DNA from: Plazaster borealis
Lineage: Eukaryota; Echinodermata; Asteroidea; Forcipulatida; Labidiasteridae
NCBI GenBank assembly: GCA_021014325.1
Contig: CM037463.1
Coordinates: forward strand, 7,199,001-7,263,000
Length of the DNA: 64,000 bases
Direction of reading: 5' to 3'
The first letter of the stretch is position 1, and every line of letters starts with the position of its first letter. Shown here in pieces: positions 48,833 to 59,126 of this stretch. The notes under the pieces are model-generated. The model saw only the letters and a list, made by a program, of their open reading frames with translations, ran no database searches and was not told the DNA's origin. The position numbers were made by a program, and so were the translations under genes.

Positions 48833-49836
48833 GGGTACGTTCACACGAGTAGCTAACTTCGCTGCTAACTTCGCTGCTAGCTAACAGCGAAAAATTTGTG
48901 ACCGTGTGAACGCAAAAATAGTCAACGTCGCTGCTAACTTCGCTGCTAACTTCGCTGCTAACTCCAAAAGTTAGCAGCGAAAATTTCCGCTGCTAACTTC
49001 AGTTTTACGACTTAGCAGTGAAACTTTTTACTTTTACCGCAGATAAAGGAATTTTAGCAGTGTTTTTTTCTCGTGTGAATGTAACTGATCTTAGCTGCGT
49101 AGTTAACATGATGGTTTCAATTTGATGTACGACGCCGTGTATTTGTTCTCCTGCTGGAGTTGCACGTAGGCCTAAACATTTTTCTCGTCAGTTTCCGCCG
49201 AAATTCTTTAAGTTTTACAGCTATAAGTTGACATCATCTTTATTCCTTATAACAGGCCAGTCATAACAAAGAAAAATCGGCGATTGTTGGGATCATTTTT
49301 GTAAACATATTATCCGAACGGTCCAAAAACATTTCTACGGCCAGCTATAGTTGGCCACGCACGTGTGAAGTAGTCAACCTCCTTCCCACAAGCAAGCAAC
49401 GTGCTGTGGCACGTTGACATGGCACACAATTGGGGACGAAGTTGTAGCGCTCAACTTAGCTGATGACGCAGTGTATTTAGTGACAAGAACAGACTAAAAC
49501 AAAATCGTTTCTTATTCAGAATCGCTGCGAATTTAAAAAGTAGAGTCGCTGTGAACTTATAACAGAAAAATGAAACTTTACATAAGTATTATGTTTATAA
49601 GATATTCTTCAAGCCAACATGTAAATTTATTCAACAAACTACTGACACTAGTGACAGCATAATAGAGTGGCAAGAAAACTACCGGAAGCCGACACACTCT
49701 GCTGTGCTGGCTAACAGCGAAGCCTCGTGTGAACGCAAGGTACTTTTTAGCTAAGTCCGTTTCTTGATGCATCCCCCGCTGCGAATTTTTAGCAGCTAAG
49801 TTAGCAGTGAAGTTAGCTACTCGTGTGAACATGCCC
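48833..49836. mobile_element. Harbinger-like non-autonomous DNA transposon
   Basis: The 1004-bp element begins GGGTACGTTCACACGAGTAG and ends with the inverse of GGGCATGTTCACACGAGTAG. The terminal inverted repeats continue about 40 bp through CTAACTTCGCTGCTAACTT-like 12-bp tandem units. It is flanked by AAT on both sides (48830-48832 and 49837-49839). Removing the element and one AAT restores the host repeat GTCAGCAATGACTCTCAG seen at about 35800. GGG/CCC ends with a 3-bp duplication fit PIF/Harbinger. No transposase frame is present. Confidence 0.75.
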
Positions 49837-50837
49837 AATGACTCTCAGTCTCAGCCCTGGTTGTTAATTGTTCAGTCACTGCACATTACCTTTAAGTAGG
49901 TCAAAAGAACCTTTGGGGTTTACTGTGAGAGTCAACTATTCACTGTGGCCAGGTGTCTGTCTGCTGCTATTGTTCAGATAGAATCAACAGCTGCCTTGGA
50001 AAAATATTGGGCAGAATGGTATGCCCTAAACAGTGCTGTAGGGGGGGGGGCTACTGAGGTTGTCTCTGAATGTGGAGAGTACCACTAAACATACCCATGA
50101 AAGTTGTTGACGTACTGTGCGTACTGTGTGTAGATTGTTACTTGCATACCTGCCAACTGTCCCATTTTTATTCCCGAGACTGTCCTGATTTCCAAGTTTT
50201 AAGAGCAGCGGGGACGTCATGATTTTCAGGAGAGGAATATATTTAGTGAATTCAACATAAAACTCCCCCCAATAAAAACAACATCAACAACAAAAATGAC
50301 AGTCTGAGTCAGACACCATCTGAAAGTAGAGCGTGCTCTATCATGAGAGCGCTCCTTCACAAGGCAGAGGTTGTAGCCAGCTGCTGCAGGTCTAAATTAG
50401 CCCCAATCCTGGACTCTTCCAGGGGGCCTGGATGAACAGCTCGACCCTGGACCCTGCATGGACAATTTTTTTGCACCTGTGACACCACTATGCTATGTGT
50501 CCCTTCCCCCAGATTTTAAATGTTGGCAGGTCAAAAAAAAATATACAGTTTGGTTCGGAACAGTACAACACATTTCATTATTTTAGCCCTCATGATTTAA
50601 AATTTTGAAAACATTCTAAAACAACCTGTTAAATGTCATCGTGGTGGGTACCAATAATTTTTATAACAAAAAGTTTACAGCAATGGGTTCATGGTTGTGC
50701 AGTGTACGCTTTGCACCTGTTTGCGTGGAACAATGCATAAACAAGACAAATTGAATGTCAGATGTGTGCTTTTAAAATGAATTTTCATTCATTGTCTCGA
50801 AATCGTCTACATTGTAAGTTTCTTAAAACATCAAGTT

Positions 50838-50945
50838 ATAAACCACAAGAGAAACTGACTGGGTAAATTTGGTAGGGCGCCTGCACGTTAATCCGGAGGG
50901 CGCAGGTTGAAGTCCGCAGTAAATATTGCTTTGTTCAACCCAAAA
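50838..50945 (+). repeat. SINE family 1, internally deleted copy
   Basis: It begins AAACTGACTGGGTAAATTT and jumps directly to GGTAGGGCGCCTGCACGTTAATCC, so Box A has been lost. It ends with the TTTGTTCAACCC tail. It confirms the head-to-body order seen at 39238-39455. Confidence 0.65.
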
Positions 50946-51528
50946 ATGTCTTATAAGTATGTAACATACCATTGCTCTATGAACGTTTGTACAAAGCAAA
51001 TTGTTGAGAAAATCCCCCCCCCCCCCCCCCCGTGCTGTGTTTAAATGTAACATGAGTAGTGGCAGCTCATCAAACGTAATGACTAGTAACTGGCGGCGTC
51101 TGTATGCCTCGTTGTCTCAGTGTCAAATCTAGTCTTGTATTCTCATTAGGCAGTCACTAGGTAGATATTTGATTCTGGCTCCGCATAGTGACATTGTCTA
51201 TGAGTGCTGTCTCCTCAAATAAAGATGTGTAGAACATGCGCACACCTGAATCTACTGTGGATATTTTTTGGAGTGTTGTAAATCTGAGGGGATGGAAAGA
51301 TGAAGATAAAACGTAGAAGGGCCAAATGATGTTCTTCTTTATTGAATCTCAAATCCCGTTTTAGATCAAAACTGTTGGACCAAAAATGTAATATTCTTTG
51401 GAATCCAGCACCGTGCACTGTATGTAGTTTGTCAGTGTGTATTTTTTTTATAATATACATCTTCTACATGCATACTACATAATAAACAATAATAATGTAA
51501 TGCTTGGTTCTTATATCAGGGCACAGCG

Positions 51529-51662
51529 TTTTGTGGCCGAGCGGTTAGGAGCACTGGACTCATCAAGCTCTGGTGTTTCTGATCAGTAGAGTGTGGGTTC
51601 GAGTTCTGGTCATAGCACTTGAGTCCTTGACCAAGATAATGTACTATAATTGCTTTATTTTT
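51529..51662 (+). repeat. SINE family 2, tRNA-Ser/Leu-like
   Basis: Box A is TGGCCGAGCGGTTA (from 51534) and Box B is GGTTCGAGTTC (51596-51606). The 48-bp spacing fits a long variable arm as in tRNA-Ser or tRNA-Leu. It continues into GAGTCCTTGACCAAGATAA, a motif found downstream of the tRNA part in many animal SINEs, then a T-rich end. An antisense relative lies at 12585-12760. Confidence 0.65.
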
Positions 51663-51691
51663 TAAGATACATTCCAAGAAAGGCAAAATCT

Positions 51692-52521
51692 TGGCCCAAT
51701 TTCATGGCTCTGTTTACCATAGACTGTGCAAGTCTTGCGCGTATCGGAACGAGAAAACACGTCAAACGAAGAACATTGTTTTCTCTGAAATCAAATCTTT
51801 GTTTTAAATTATATATAATAATCAAAATCTGAACAACAAAAATACTCATCACATGTTTATAAAATCAGTTTTAGTTTTTATAATAAATACACAAATAATG
51901 TGCTAAATATTAGTGAAGCAAAATTAAAACTCTGGGACAAGGATGCTTATTCGATCTTAACTTTTCAGAAACTCATCCAAAACAAGCGTTTACATAAGTT
52001 TTGTGATTGGAGGTGAGCACAAAATTCTTAATTTTTTTCAGCAACCGGAAGCTGAGGTCAAGTTTAATTCTCGGGTTTTCTTCAATATATTGTTGAATTG
52101 ATTTCACTTTCATATTTTGTATTCACTAAGTATTACATTCCCAACAACATATGTATTTTTCACGGGCATAAACCACGTTAAACTAAAATAATTGACAAAA
52201 CAAAATCTCACCCACGTAAATAAATCTCCATATGGTTGGGACCACAATGGTCCCGGAAGTTCAAATATGCGCGAGACTTGCATAGTCTATTATAAGCAAA
52301 TAATCTGTGCTTGCGGAAGCATGGAATTCTGCACTTACGTCAAGCAGATTTTACAGGTTAGCAGGGAATTTTTGCTTAAATGCACGTGCGTACTCCACGT
52401 TACTAGGCATTCTTTGCTTACAGTTACACAGCTAGGGCAGAAATTGGGACTTGTCCTGTAAGCGAAGAAGGTGATCGGCATGCCCAGAATTCGGCGGTAA
52501 GCAGAGCCATAAAATTGGGCC
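51692..52521. repeat. Family D foldback split by a nested element
   Basis: The outer arms are GGCCCAATTTCATGGCTCTG and GCAGAGCCATAAAATTGGGCC. Inside, about 51719-52291 is bounded by ATAGACTGTGCAAGTCTTGC and the near-inverse GCGAGACTTGCATAGTCTAT, which looks like a second TIR element with TA at its edges. Confidence 0.6.
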
Positions 52522-52839
52522 TAGTGTTTGGGCACTAACCCTGACCCCCTAGGCCAACTTTGCCTACAGGTGACCTCTGTCCTCCAATATCCTCCTCTCC
52601 TCTGCCACTTCACACAAACATGTTTGGACTTGGATTAGATTGGAATGCCTGACCTAGTGTTAAGCACTTGGACCTACATCCCTCAGTCCTTCTGAATCCT
52701 TCATTTTGGCAAAGAGGATATGTAGAAGGATTTTGGACGGTGAGATTTTGAATGTAAGCCTTCATTTGTATCAAGTGTCATGTTGAACCATTCATTTATT
52801 TGAGACCTATTTTGGTTTTTCTTCTTTCTGTTTTATCAG

Positions 52840-52962
52840 ATGCCAACTGCCGGATACCCCTAGGTATGGAGTCAGGAGCCATTCTTGATAGTCAGCTTTC
52901 CGCCACATCATGGGCTCACGTTCTTGAAGGCCCAAGGTACGCCAGACTACACAACAGAGACG
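52840..52962 (+). CDS. Exon 2: start of discoidin (F5/8C) domain
   Basis: The acceptor is the pyrimidine-rich TTCTTTCTGTTTTATCAG ending at 52839; the donor is GTAAGT at 52963. The exon encodes residues 29-69 and opens with the classic F5/8C entry CRIPLGMESGAI. Cys32 should form the disulfide that closes the domain with Cys180 in exon 4. It continues through SATSW and ARLHNRDG, where the spike loops of the beta-barrel start. The LGMESG wording is closer to coagulation factor and DDR discoidin domains than to vertebrate CNTNAP, where this position is more divergent. It ends in phase 1, the last G completing a glycine codon with exon 3. Confidence 0.9.
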
Positions 52963-53493
52963 GTAAGTTTGGTAGATGGGAATGAAAACATGGATGAATA
53001 GTGTGGAACTGTTAAAGTCCTTGGTGGACTGAGTATGTGTACTTCAAAACCTGTCTAAAAAAAGTGTCTCTCTTTGTTCAAGCGCCTTGAGCACCTTATT
53101 GGTGGATACATGCGCTATATAAGACTACATTATTATTATTGTGTAGAATACATAGTTTTAGCAGGGTTTGACTTTACTGAAACAGAGCATGTTTTGGAGT
53201 ATTGTTTATATGAAGTGTTCTTGAATGAACGTGTATTTCATGTGGCCTCTCCTTGGAACAATGGTCAGTGTAAATGAATAATAGTCATTATTATCTATCA
53301 TTTAAAAATGTACCCAGTCAGTTTCCCTTGTGGTTTATTATTTGGTATCTTATATAAAAAGTCGCATCCCCTTAAGGTGATCCCCTGGCTGCCGCTTCCC
53401 AGGTTGTATCGTATACTTGGGTGTGATCCCTGGCTGCACGGCAGTTTGCGGTTGAATGGCTTCTGACTGGCACCCCCCCGAACAAAGATATTG

Positions 53494-53625
53494 ACAAAAT
53501 AGGGAGACCGCCAACATAGGGCTAGATAGCTCAGTTGGTAGAGCGCCGGCACGTTAAACCGGAGGTCGTTGGTTCAAATCCCGCTCTAGTCAATTTTTCT
53601 TTGTTCAACCCAAAATTATTATCTA
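53494..53625 (+). repeat. SINE family 1, best preserved copy, in intron 2
   Basis: The tRNA-like part is 53519-53592. Box A is TAGCTCAGTTGG (53527-53538) and Box B is GGTTCAAATCC (53571-53581). The anticodon stem CCGG/CCGG flanks GTT. The acceptor pairs at six of seven positions, including one G-T wobble. It is followed by TTTTTCTTTGTTCAACCC, as in the other copies. It ends a short distance before the acceptor of exon 3. Confidence 0.75.
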
Positions 53626-53678
53626 TCATGTCTATAGCACAGGGCCTAAGAAAACATACTTTCTTTATTTATTTGCAG

Positions 53679-53875
53679 GTGGCGGAGGGTGGACAGCGGG
53701 CACCAGTGACCTGGAGCAGTATCTGACCATTGACCTAGGGAGCGTTGCAGAGGTTACCGGTGTGGCCACGCAGGGTCGTTACAACACAGACTACCACGTT
53801 CAGGAATACAAGGTGATGTTAAGCATGGACGGCCGCGATTGGACAACTTATAGCGATGATCAAGTCACTGATAAG
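53679..53875 (+). CDS. Exon 3: core of discoidin domain
   Basis: The acceptor TTCTTTATTTATTTGCAG ends at 53678; the donor GTAAAT is at 53876. The exon encodes residues 70-135. It begins GGGWTAG, then LEQYLTIDLG, which is the signature beta-strand of F5/8C domains. Next come VTGVATQGRY, matching the ATQGRY of contactin-associated proteins, and the EYKVMLSMDGRDW segment typical of the family. It ends in phase 0 at Lys135. A tRNA-like SINE (53519-53592) sits in intron 2 only 86 bp before this exon. This is the best conserved exon and the best anchor for identifying the gene. Confidence 0.93.
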
Positions 53876-54600
53876 GTAAATTCCTCAGCTGTCTGCAATA
53901 CTAAGTGTTTAAGCCGCATATTTTCCCTGCTAGAGTTTCAGAGTGGTGTGCATTTTGTATTTTGGTGTCACATCAGATGATCCATTTGGTGCTCGATATG
54001 TGGCATGATGTACCCCCCCCCCTCCTATTGTGTCTTCATTGTGTTCTTGGAATCTTAGGAATTCTTCAGAGAATTTTAGGGGGTACTTCTGTACAAGAGG
54101 AAAGAGTGTTAAAGTATGGGTTCATATGGGGGGTCACCCTCCGCCACACATCGGGCATGGTGTAAGATGACCGGAATGAAGGCCGCATGTACTTTACACT
54201 ATGGAGCGTAGTCAGAGCATGCACATTCCCCCCATGCAACACTTTGTTTCATCCACACAAAGAAGATAGTTGGTGGTGGAAAAAAAGTGGTAAAATTCTG
54301 CCTTTGTGCTGGGGTTATTGTGTAGTCCTTAATTCCAGGCCTTTGTCCTGTTATTGCAAGAAGAGGATTACGTGGCATCGAGAGGCTTCCATCGTTTTAT
54401 ATCATTTTATTTCGGCATAATGGAGGTAAGTCCGAGCGGATTGTGATTCCAGCCTTGGTTCCGGTCATGGGCCCAATTGGCGGCCGTGTCTCACAGCCAA
54501 GGTTTTGCTGTTCATGGTTCGTAAATATGGTAGGCCTATTATCTTGAAAGAGAAACAACAAATTCCTTTGCTTTGGACAGAATTTCTGTTATCTTATGCA

Positions 54601-54990
54601 GGGCCAAATTTCATAGAGCTGTTAAGCACAAAAAACTGGCTAAGCACAACAAAATTATGCTCACCAGAATAAGGTTACCAGCCAAAATAACATCTCACAT
54701 TTACAATCTATGACTGGTATTCTGCTTAGTTTTGCTCAGCAAAAAGTTGTTAAGCATAATACTCTGCTTAAGCAGCTTTATGAAATTGGGCGTAGGTCAC
54801 AATTTTATAGAGTTGCTTAAGCAGAACAAACATATTGCTTTGACGAATTCCCGCTGAGGAAAAATTAACCGGTGCCAGTCACAAACAATGCACATGTGCG
54901 ACACAGCATTTTGGCAGGTAAGCGAAAAATTGTCTTGTGCATTGCTAATTTTATTCGGTGTATTTTAAGCAGCTTTATGAAATAGAGCCC
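54601..54990. repeat. Two adjacent family C foldbacks
   Basis: The first copy is 54601-54791 and the second 54796-54990; only four bases separate them. Both have the terminal CAATTT(T/C)ATAGAG and TTTATGAAAT ends. They differ enough internally that they look like separate insertions and not a recent tandem duplication. Confidence 0.7.
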
Positions 54991-55098
54991 GGAGGTTTTG
55001 GTGTTGAGTTACAATGGTACATGTACCATATGCTGTAGAATCCTGTTACATTGTACATTTTAAATTTCGGGGGAAGGATCCCGGTGAAAATGCCAGGA

Positions 55099-55117
55099 GT
55101 GTGTGTGTGTGTGTGTG
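55099..55117 (+). repeat. (GT)n microsatellite
   Basis: A 19-bp uninterrupted GT run in intron 3. Confidence 0.85.
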
Positions 55118-56424
55118 CATCGGGTCAATATACTGCATGATGAAAGGTTTGTTATCTACTGGTACATGTAAATATTCCATTGAAAGGTGGGCGACTACTT
55201 TTATTTGTACAAGTATGTGTAATTTGCATTAATTTAGGACTTATGAATAGGGAAGCTAAGCTAGTATCAGGTCCATACTCCCAAAAAGAATTTTTAATTT
55301 TAGGTTTATAGGTAGGGTCATCACTTGGTTTTTGTCAACGTAATGCTGATTTACAGGCAAAATTATCAAGAAAGTTTCAATAAAAGTCACCTGTGAAAGT
55401 TTGTCTATTTTCCTAAATGTTAAAACATAACTCCGCTTAACCGTTTCACTGTTTTTACCAATTTCATTAGCCCACATACCCAGTCTTCACAGTCTCAAAA
55501 TCACAAACAACGTGGAGATGGTTTTCAACGTTTCTTCACTGTTAAACTGTTAACCGGTTAAACATCCCAACCCTAGTGTCTACTTGTTGAGAAAACAGTA
55601 AACAAAAATCCATAGACATTTAGCGGATACCATCCGCATCTCTTGCCGTGTTGAGGGCAGCATTCAAACGGACACCACGAACATTTTAAAAAGCATTACG
55701 GTGTACGCCTCCAGTGCTTCATGAATATATGTATTTAATGTAAATTGCTCGGATGCCTTTGTGCCTCTGCATGTAGTTCTACATGTAGGCATCCTACATG
55801 TTGTTTGTTTATTCTGATACATTATTTACCTCTGCACATAATTCATGACCATGAATCTGTCTGCAAGATTCAGTTTCATGTGCTGCCAAGGCACTACATA
55901 GTACCAGCTGTTTCCCTAAGTGCTTGATGAATATTCATGGACTAATGTGCATGAATCGGCTCACGGCCAAAGCCTGCCAGGGTTTTTTCCGAGAGTGAGT
56001 AATGCACCAATCAATAGCGTATTAGTAATTGACGAAATGTGTTCCTTTCCTATAATCCATCAGGTAGTTTCAATCCGTATGTCTCACAAATATTTACTGT
56101 AATAGGTCTCTACATGTAGCCCTTAGGGTAGTGAAATGACCCCTCGGTCGTTGAACTTGCTGTATGAATGCATACAAATGTACAGCTTAATGACAAACAA
56201 AAAAACTGAGGATGTACTGAAAACATTGCAAGCTCCAAAAACAGGACAAATAAAAAATGCAGGCTTGATGCTTCATGTTTAAAAGGGCAAGGGCACCAAG
56301 GCGTTTTTTCTCCTTTGTATAGGGCACCTCTTATGAGGAAATTGTACATTTCTATTGGAACGTTTTAAGGGGCACCTAGGCAATGACCAGGGGCACAGAG
56401 AAACAAGAAATGTTAAGTTTTAGA

Positions 56425-56548
56425 TGTGTGACGAAAACCCCAAATGGGGAACTTCAAGGCAATCGGTTGGGGACTGAAAAACCCAATCCACATTGCAAGG
56501 CTCCAGTCCCGAGGCGGGATTCGAACCGGGGTCCACAGAGGTATCAAT
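56425..56548 (-). repeat. SINE family 3, antisense copy
   Basis: GGGATTCGAACCGGGGTCC (from about 56516) is the complement of the Box B region, followed leftwards by the complement of the CAGTCCCCAACCG and GGGGTTTTCGTC parts of the body. A 156-codon reading frame on the minus strand runs through it and is not a gene. Confidence 0.55.
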
Positions 56549-57040
56549 TGTGAACTCAATCTGGAATTTCATCTTTGAGAGGGCGAGGCCATTTTCATTT
56601 TGCAAAGAGCATTTCCATTGGGAACTCTTAAAGTCAGGTGGAGACGTTTGAAGGGGGCACCAAGGCCAGGACCAGGGCAACAGAGGCCATGGCGTCCTTG
56701 GCCTCCATGTAATTGCAGGCCTGTCATTAGACCTATATGCATTGACGTCATTCCGCCACCATCTTAGATGATGAAACAATGGAAATGCGTAGCTAAGTAC
56801 GCGCGGCGCACCAGATGGTCCAATGAGCAACCGCCTTTTGACCTCTACTTGAGGGCGCCATACTGCGGAGATGTCATGCGCATCGATCATAAATGTTTAT
56901 TTTAAAGGGCCAACAAATTTTAAAAACATTGAAATTTTTAAAGTATTGGCATACATGGTTAAATGTTGTGCTTGCCTATAAATTGTTTTCAGATTGAAAA
57001 CAATTTTTTTTGTAACTTTTATTTCATCTCTCCCTGATAG

Positions 57041-57182
57041 ACTTTTCAAGGCAACACAGACGGCAGCCTCGCCAAGAAGAATGAGTTTACAAGAAGCGTT
57101 GAGACCCGGTATGTCCGCTTCAACCCAACCTTGTTCGTCGGAGCGCCAGCAATGCGCGTGGAGGTTTATGGGTGTCTGAAGG
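57041..57182 (+). CDS. Exon 4: end of discoidin domain
   Basis: The acceptor ends CTGATAG at 57040; the donor is GTGCGT at 57183. The exon encodes residues 136-182 plus one base. It starts TFQGNTDG, where contactin-associated proteins have FPGN-like sequence. It then has the RYVRFNP strand and finishes with AMRVEVYGC, the usual C-terminal signature of F5/8C domains. Cys180 should pair with Cys32. The discoidin domain is about 149 residues from Cys to Cys, the normal length for the family. No free cysteines and no frame damage are seen. Confidence 0.92.
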
Positions 57183-57286
57183 GTGCGTACAAAAAGAGAT
57201 ATCATTTACATTTCTAGCAGATAGGAATCCTTCAAATTCAAAGTGGTGTATTTGCTCAGTTCATACATTTTATTCTTCTTGAACTA

Positions 57287-57643
57287 TTAAAGGTTTCATA
57301 CAGGATTGGTGAGGGTAAAAAACAAGTTCATACTAGAACTATTTTTTCTCTGTGAAATATTTCCCTCTGAAATGAAGTCATATTCGAGAAAAAAAAAAAA
57401 AAAAAAAGAAAAAAAAAATTTAAAAAAATTTTTTTTGTTACAAAATTAAAATTATTTTATAATAATTTTTCAATTAAAAATTTTCTTTTCTTTTTTTTTT
57501 TTTTTCACACCTACACACACAACAAAGTTTTCAAATCATGTATAGGGTTGTTATTTCATGTATATACATGGTTGATCACTTAAAACGTGAACACTGCCTG
57601 CGACTATTTTGTCAGCTCTACCAATCCTGTATAATACATTTAA
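57287..57643. repeat. TTAAAGG-ended MITE in intron 4
   Basis: TTAAAGGTTTCATACAGGATTGG at the left mirrors CCAATCCTGTATAATACATTTAA at the right. The interior is dominated by A and T homopolymers (about 57390-57505) that can fold back on each other. Confidence 0.6.
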
Positions 57644-58151
57644 CTATTGGACCTTACCGAAAGTGACATACAGTAGTTTCTTTTCCTGAAATGCTTTTGA
57701 AATGTAGTGGGCACAATGGTAAAATGCCCTTTTTTGTCTTCAACAACAAAATAAATATATAAATGCCAGTTGTGATAGGAAGTGTCTGTATACAGCAATT
57801 GATATCCTCATTATTGCACGATAGAGTATCTATTATTTTTAAACATTTTTTTCTTCTACTTTCATATGTCGATGAACTTGAAAAGTTTGTATTCCCATAG
57901 TTGCCAATTGAATCTTGACTACATACATGTATGTTAAAAAGAAACACTTTGGAACTCTCATATTTACTGATAGCTGATCTAAAATATGTGGCCAATGTGT
58001 TCCATTGCACTTTGCAAATGTTGGATTGTGTGTGTGGATTAATGTTGTATTAAATGTCAAGTTATTATGACACACTTCCAGTTTAACCTGGACCATAGCA
58101 CTATGATTACTTCTGCTTTCACTTCTAGTATCGATTTTTCTATTTTTACAG

Positions 58152-58355
58152 ATACCGCCTCCTTTGATGGGAATACCTACATCAAGTATGACGTCACCAG
58201 CCCGCCCAATCACATCCAATCCTACGAGGGGTTGTTCCAAGCGCGCATCAGGACGACGCAACCGGACGGAGTCCTCCTGGCGGGCGTCAGCAAACAGTCC
58301 GACTACCTCTTCATCCAGATGAAGGGAGGCAAGATCGTAGTGGGCATTAATCTTG
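58152..58355 (+). CDS. Exon 5: first part of laminin G domain
   Basis: The acceptor TTTTTCTATTTTTACAG ends at 58151; the donor GTGAGT is at 58356. The exon encodes residues 183-250 plus one base. SFDGNTYIKYD and YEGLFQARIRTTQPDGVLLA are the first two strands of a laminin G domain, where a Phe or Leu strand precedes R-T-x-x-x-x-G-x-L. DYLFIQMKGGKIVVGINLG aligns by eye with the corresponding strand of vertebrate CNTNAP LamG1. Placement directly after a discoidin domain, with no EGF repeat between them, is the CNTNAP/neurexin IV arrangement. The exon ends in phase 1; the next exon lies beyond 64000 or was not recognised. Confidence 0.9.
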
Positions 58356-58609
58356 GTGAGTACACAGGAGTTATTTTCTGAAGTTTTTGTTTTTTGACAG
58401 TGATCATGGCTGCAGTTTTCTAGTTGGTAGGTGAAATTAATAACTGACACAATCCAGTACACAGGGTGCTCACAAACAATGGGCAGCCTACTCATTACTT
58501 CTGAGCCCACCAACTACAGTTCCCCTTTCGGAAGAACCAATCAGAGCAGTGCTGGCTCTACACTAAAAAACCTCTGAATTTCTATAAAGAGACCACCATC
58601 TCAAACACT

Positions 58610-58905
58610 CTTCAGTCTCCTGACGATGACTAGAGCAGGCTAGTCGAAACATTGAGAACAATTAAGAACTCACTCCACGGCAGTTAATAACGAGAAGTCC
58701 CCTCGATTCACTGAGCGAAAATAGTAGTCCTGGCCGATGTCCTACCTCCCCAGGTTGTACTTAAAGAGCAGTACAGTTCTTTTCAGAACTAAGTAGTCTC
58801 CCGAATTCCGAAATCTTCTCCAGCGGCAGTGGAATAAACAGCTAGACAAGTTCTCAGGAACAAATCTACACAGCTAAGTAGATAAATACACATGGCGTTA
58901 CCGCA
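58610..58905 (+). repeat. Hammerhead-bearing dispersed repeat, copy 2
   Basis: Colinear with 3173-3560 but with a single copy of the inner 110-bp unit, ending at the shared TACACATGGCGTTACCGCAA. It lies in intron 5 in the same orientation as the host gene. Confidence 0.6.
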
Positions 58906-59126
58906 AACAGAATGTACATTGATACCTCACCATGCAATGCCTCAAAACCAATATAAAATAATTGCTGATATTTTATTCAGTCATGCTGTTGTCTACATTT
59001 TTAGCTCTAAGAGTACTGTCCCAAAAGGTCTTACCAAAAGGTGGAAATGCCATCATTTCAACACGTCTCCTAATACTTGGATCCTAGTTTCAGACCTTTT
59101 GATCAGCAACGACTCTCACCCCTGTC

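Larger units (their letters stand above)
25648..52839 (+). other. Intron 1 of CNTNAP-like gene (27,192 bp)
   Basis: The donor is GTAAGA at 25648 and the acceptor ends at 52839. The intron is filled with MITEs, SINEs and foldback elements listed separately, plus low-complexity runs such as G at 45040-45058 and C at 51014-51031. Stretches that do not look repetitive and could hold enhancers include 25700-26960, 29050-29420 and 36860-37560. An inverted repeat pair of unknown kind is shared between about 43990-44350 and 47810-48060. No additional coding exon was recognised. Confidence 0.65.
53876..57040 (+). other. Intron 3 of CNTNAP-like gene (3,165 bp)
   Basis: It contains two adjacent CCCAATTTCAT foldback copies (54601-54791 and 54796-54990), a (GT)n run (55099-55117), a second copy of the 7808 repeat (55312-55720), an antisense SINE (about 56425-56548) and a GGCAATTGCC-type dispersed repeat (about 56270-56730). 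The non-repetitive stretch 55900-56100 carries POU-like sites. Confidence 0.6.

Noticed and set aside
51529..51615. Genuine tRNA-Ser or tRNA-Leu gene
   Set aside because: The acceptor stem does not close and the sequence runs into a SINE-type GTCCTTGA motif with a T-rich end.
56420..56890. 156-codon minus-strand ORF
   Set aside because: It runs through an antisense SINE and the GGCCTGGAATTTCATC dispersed repeat; similar frames appear wherever those repeats occur.
57839..58513. 224-codon minus-strand ORF
   Set aside because: It is antisense to exon 5 and its flanking introns. The protein has no family features, while the sense strand encodes a clear laminin G exon with proper splice sites.
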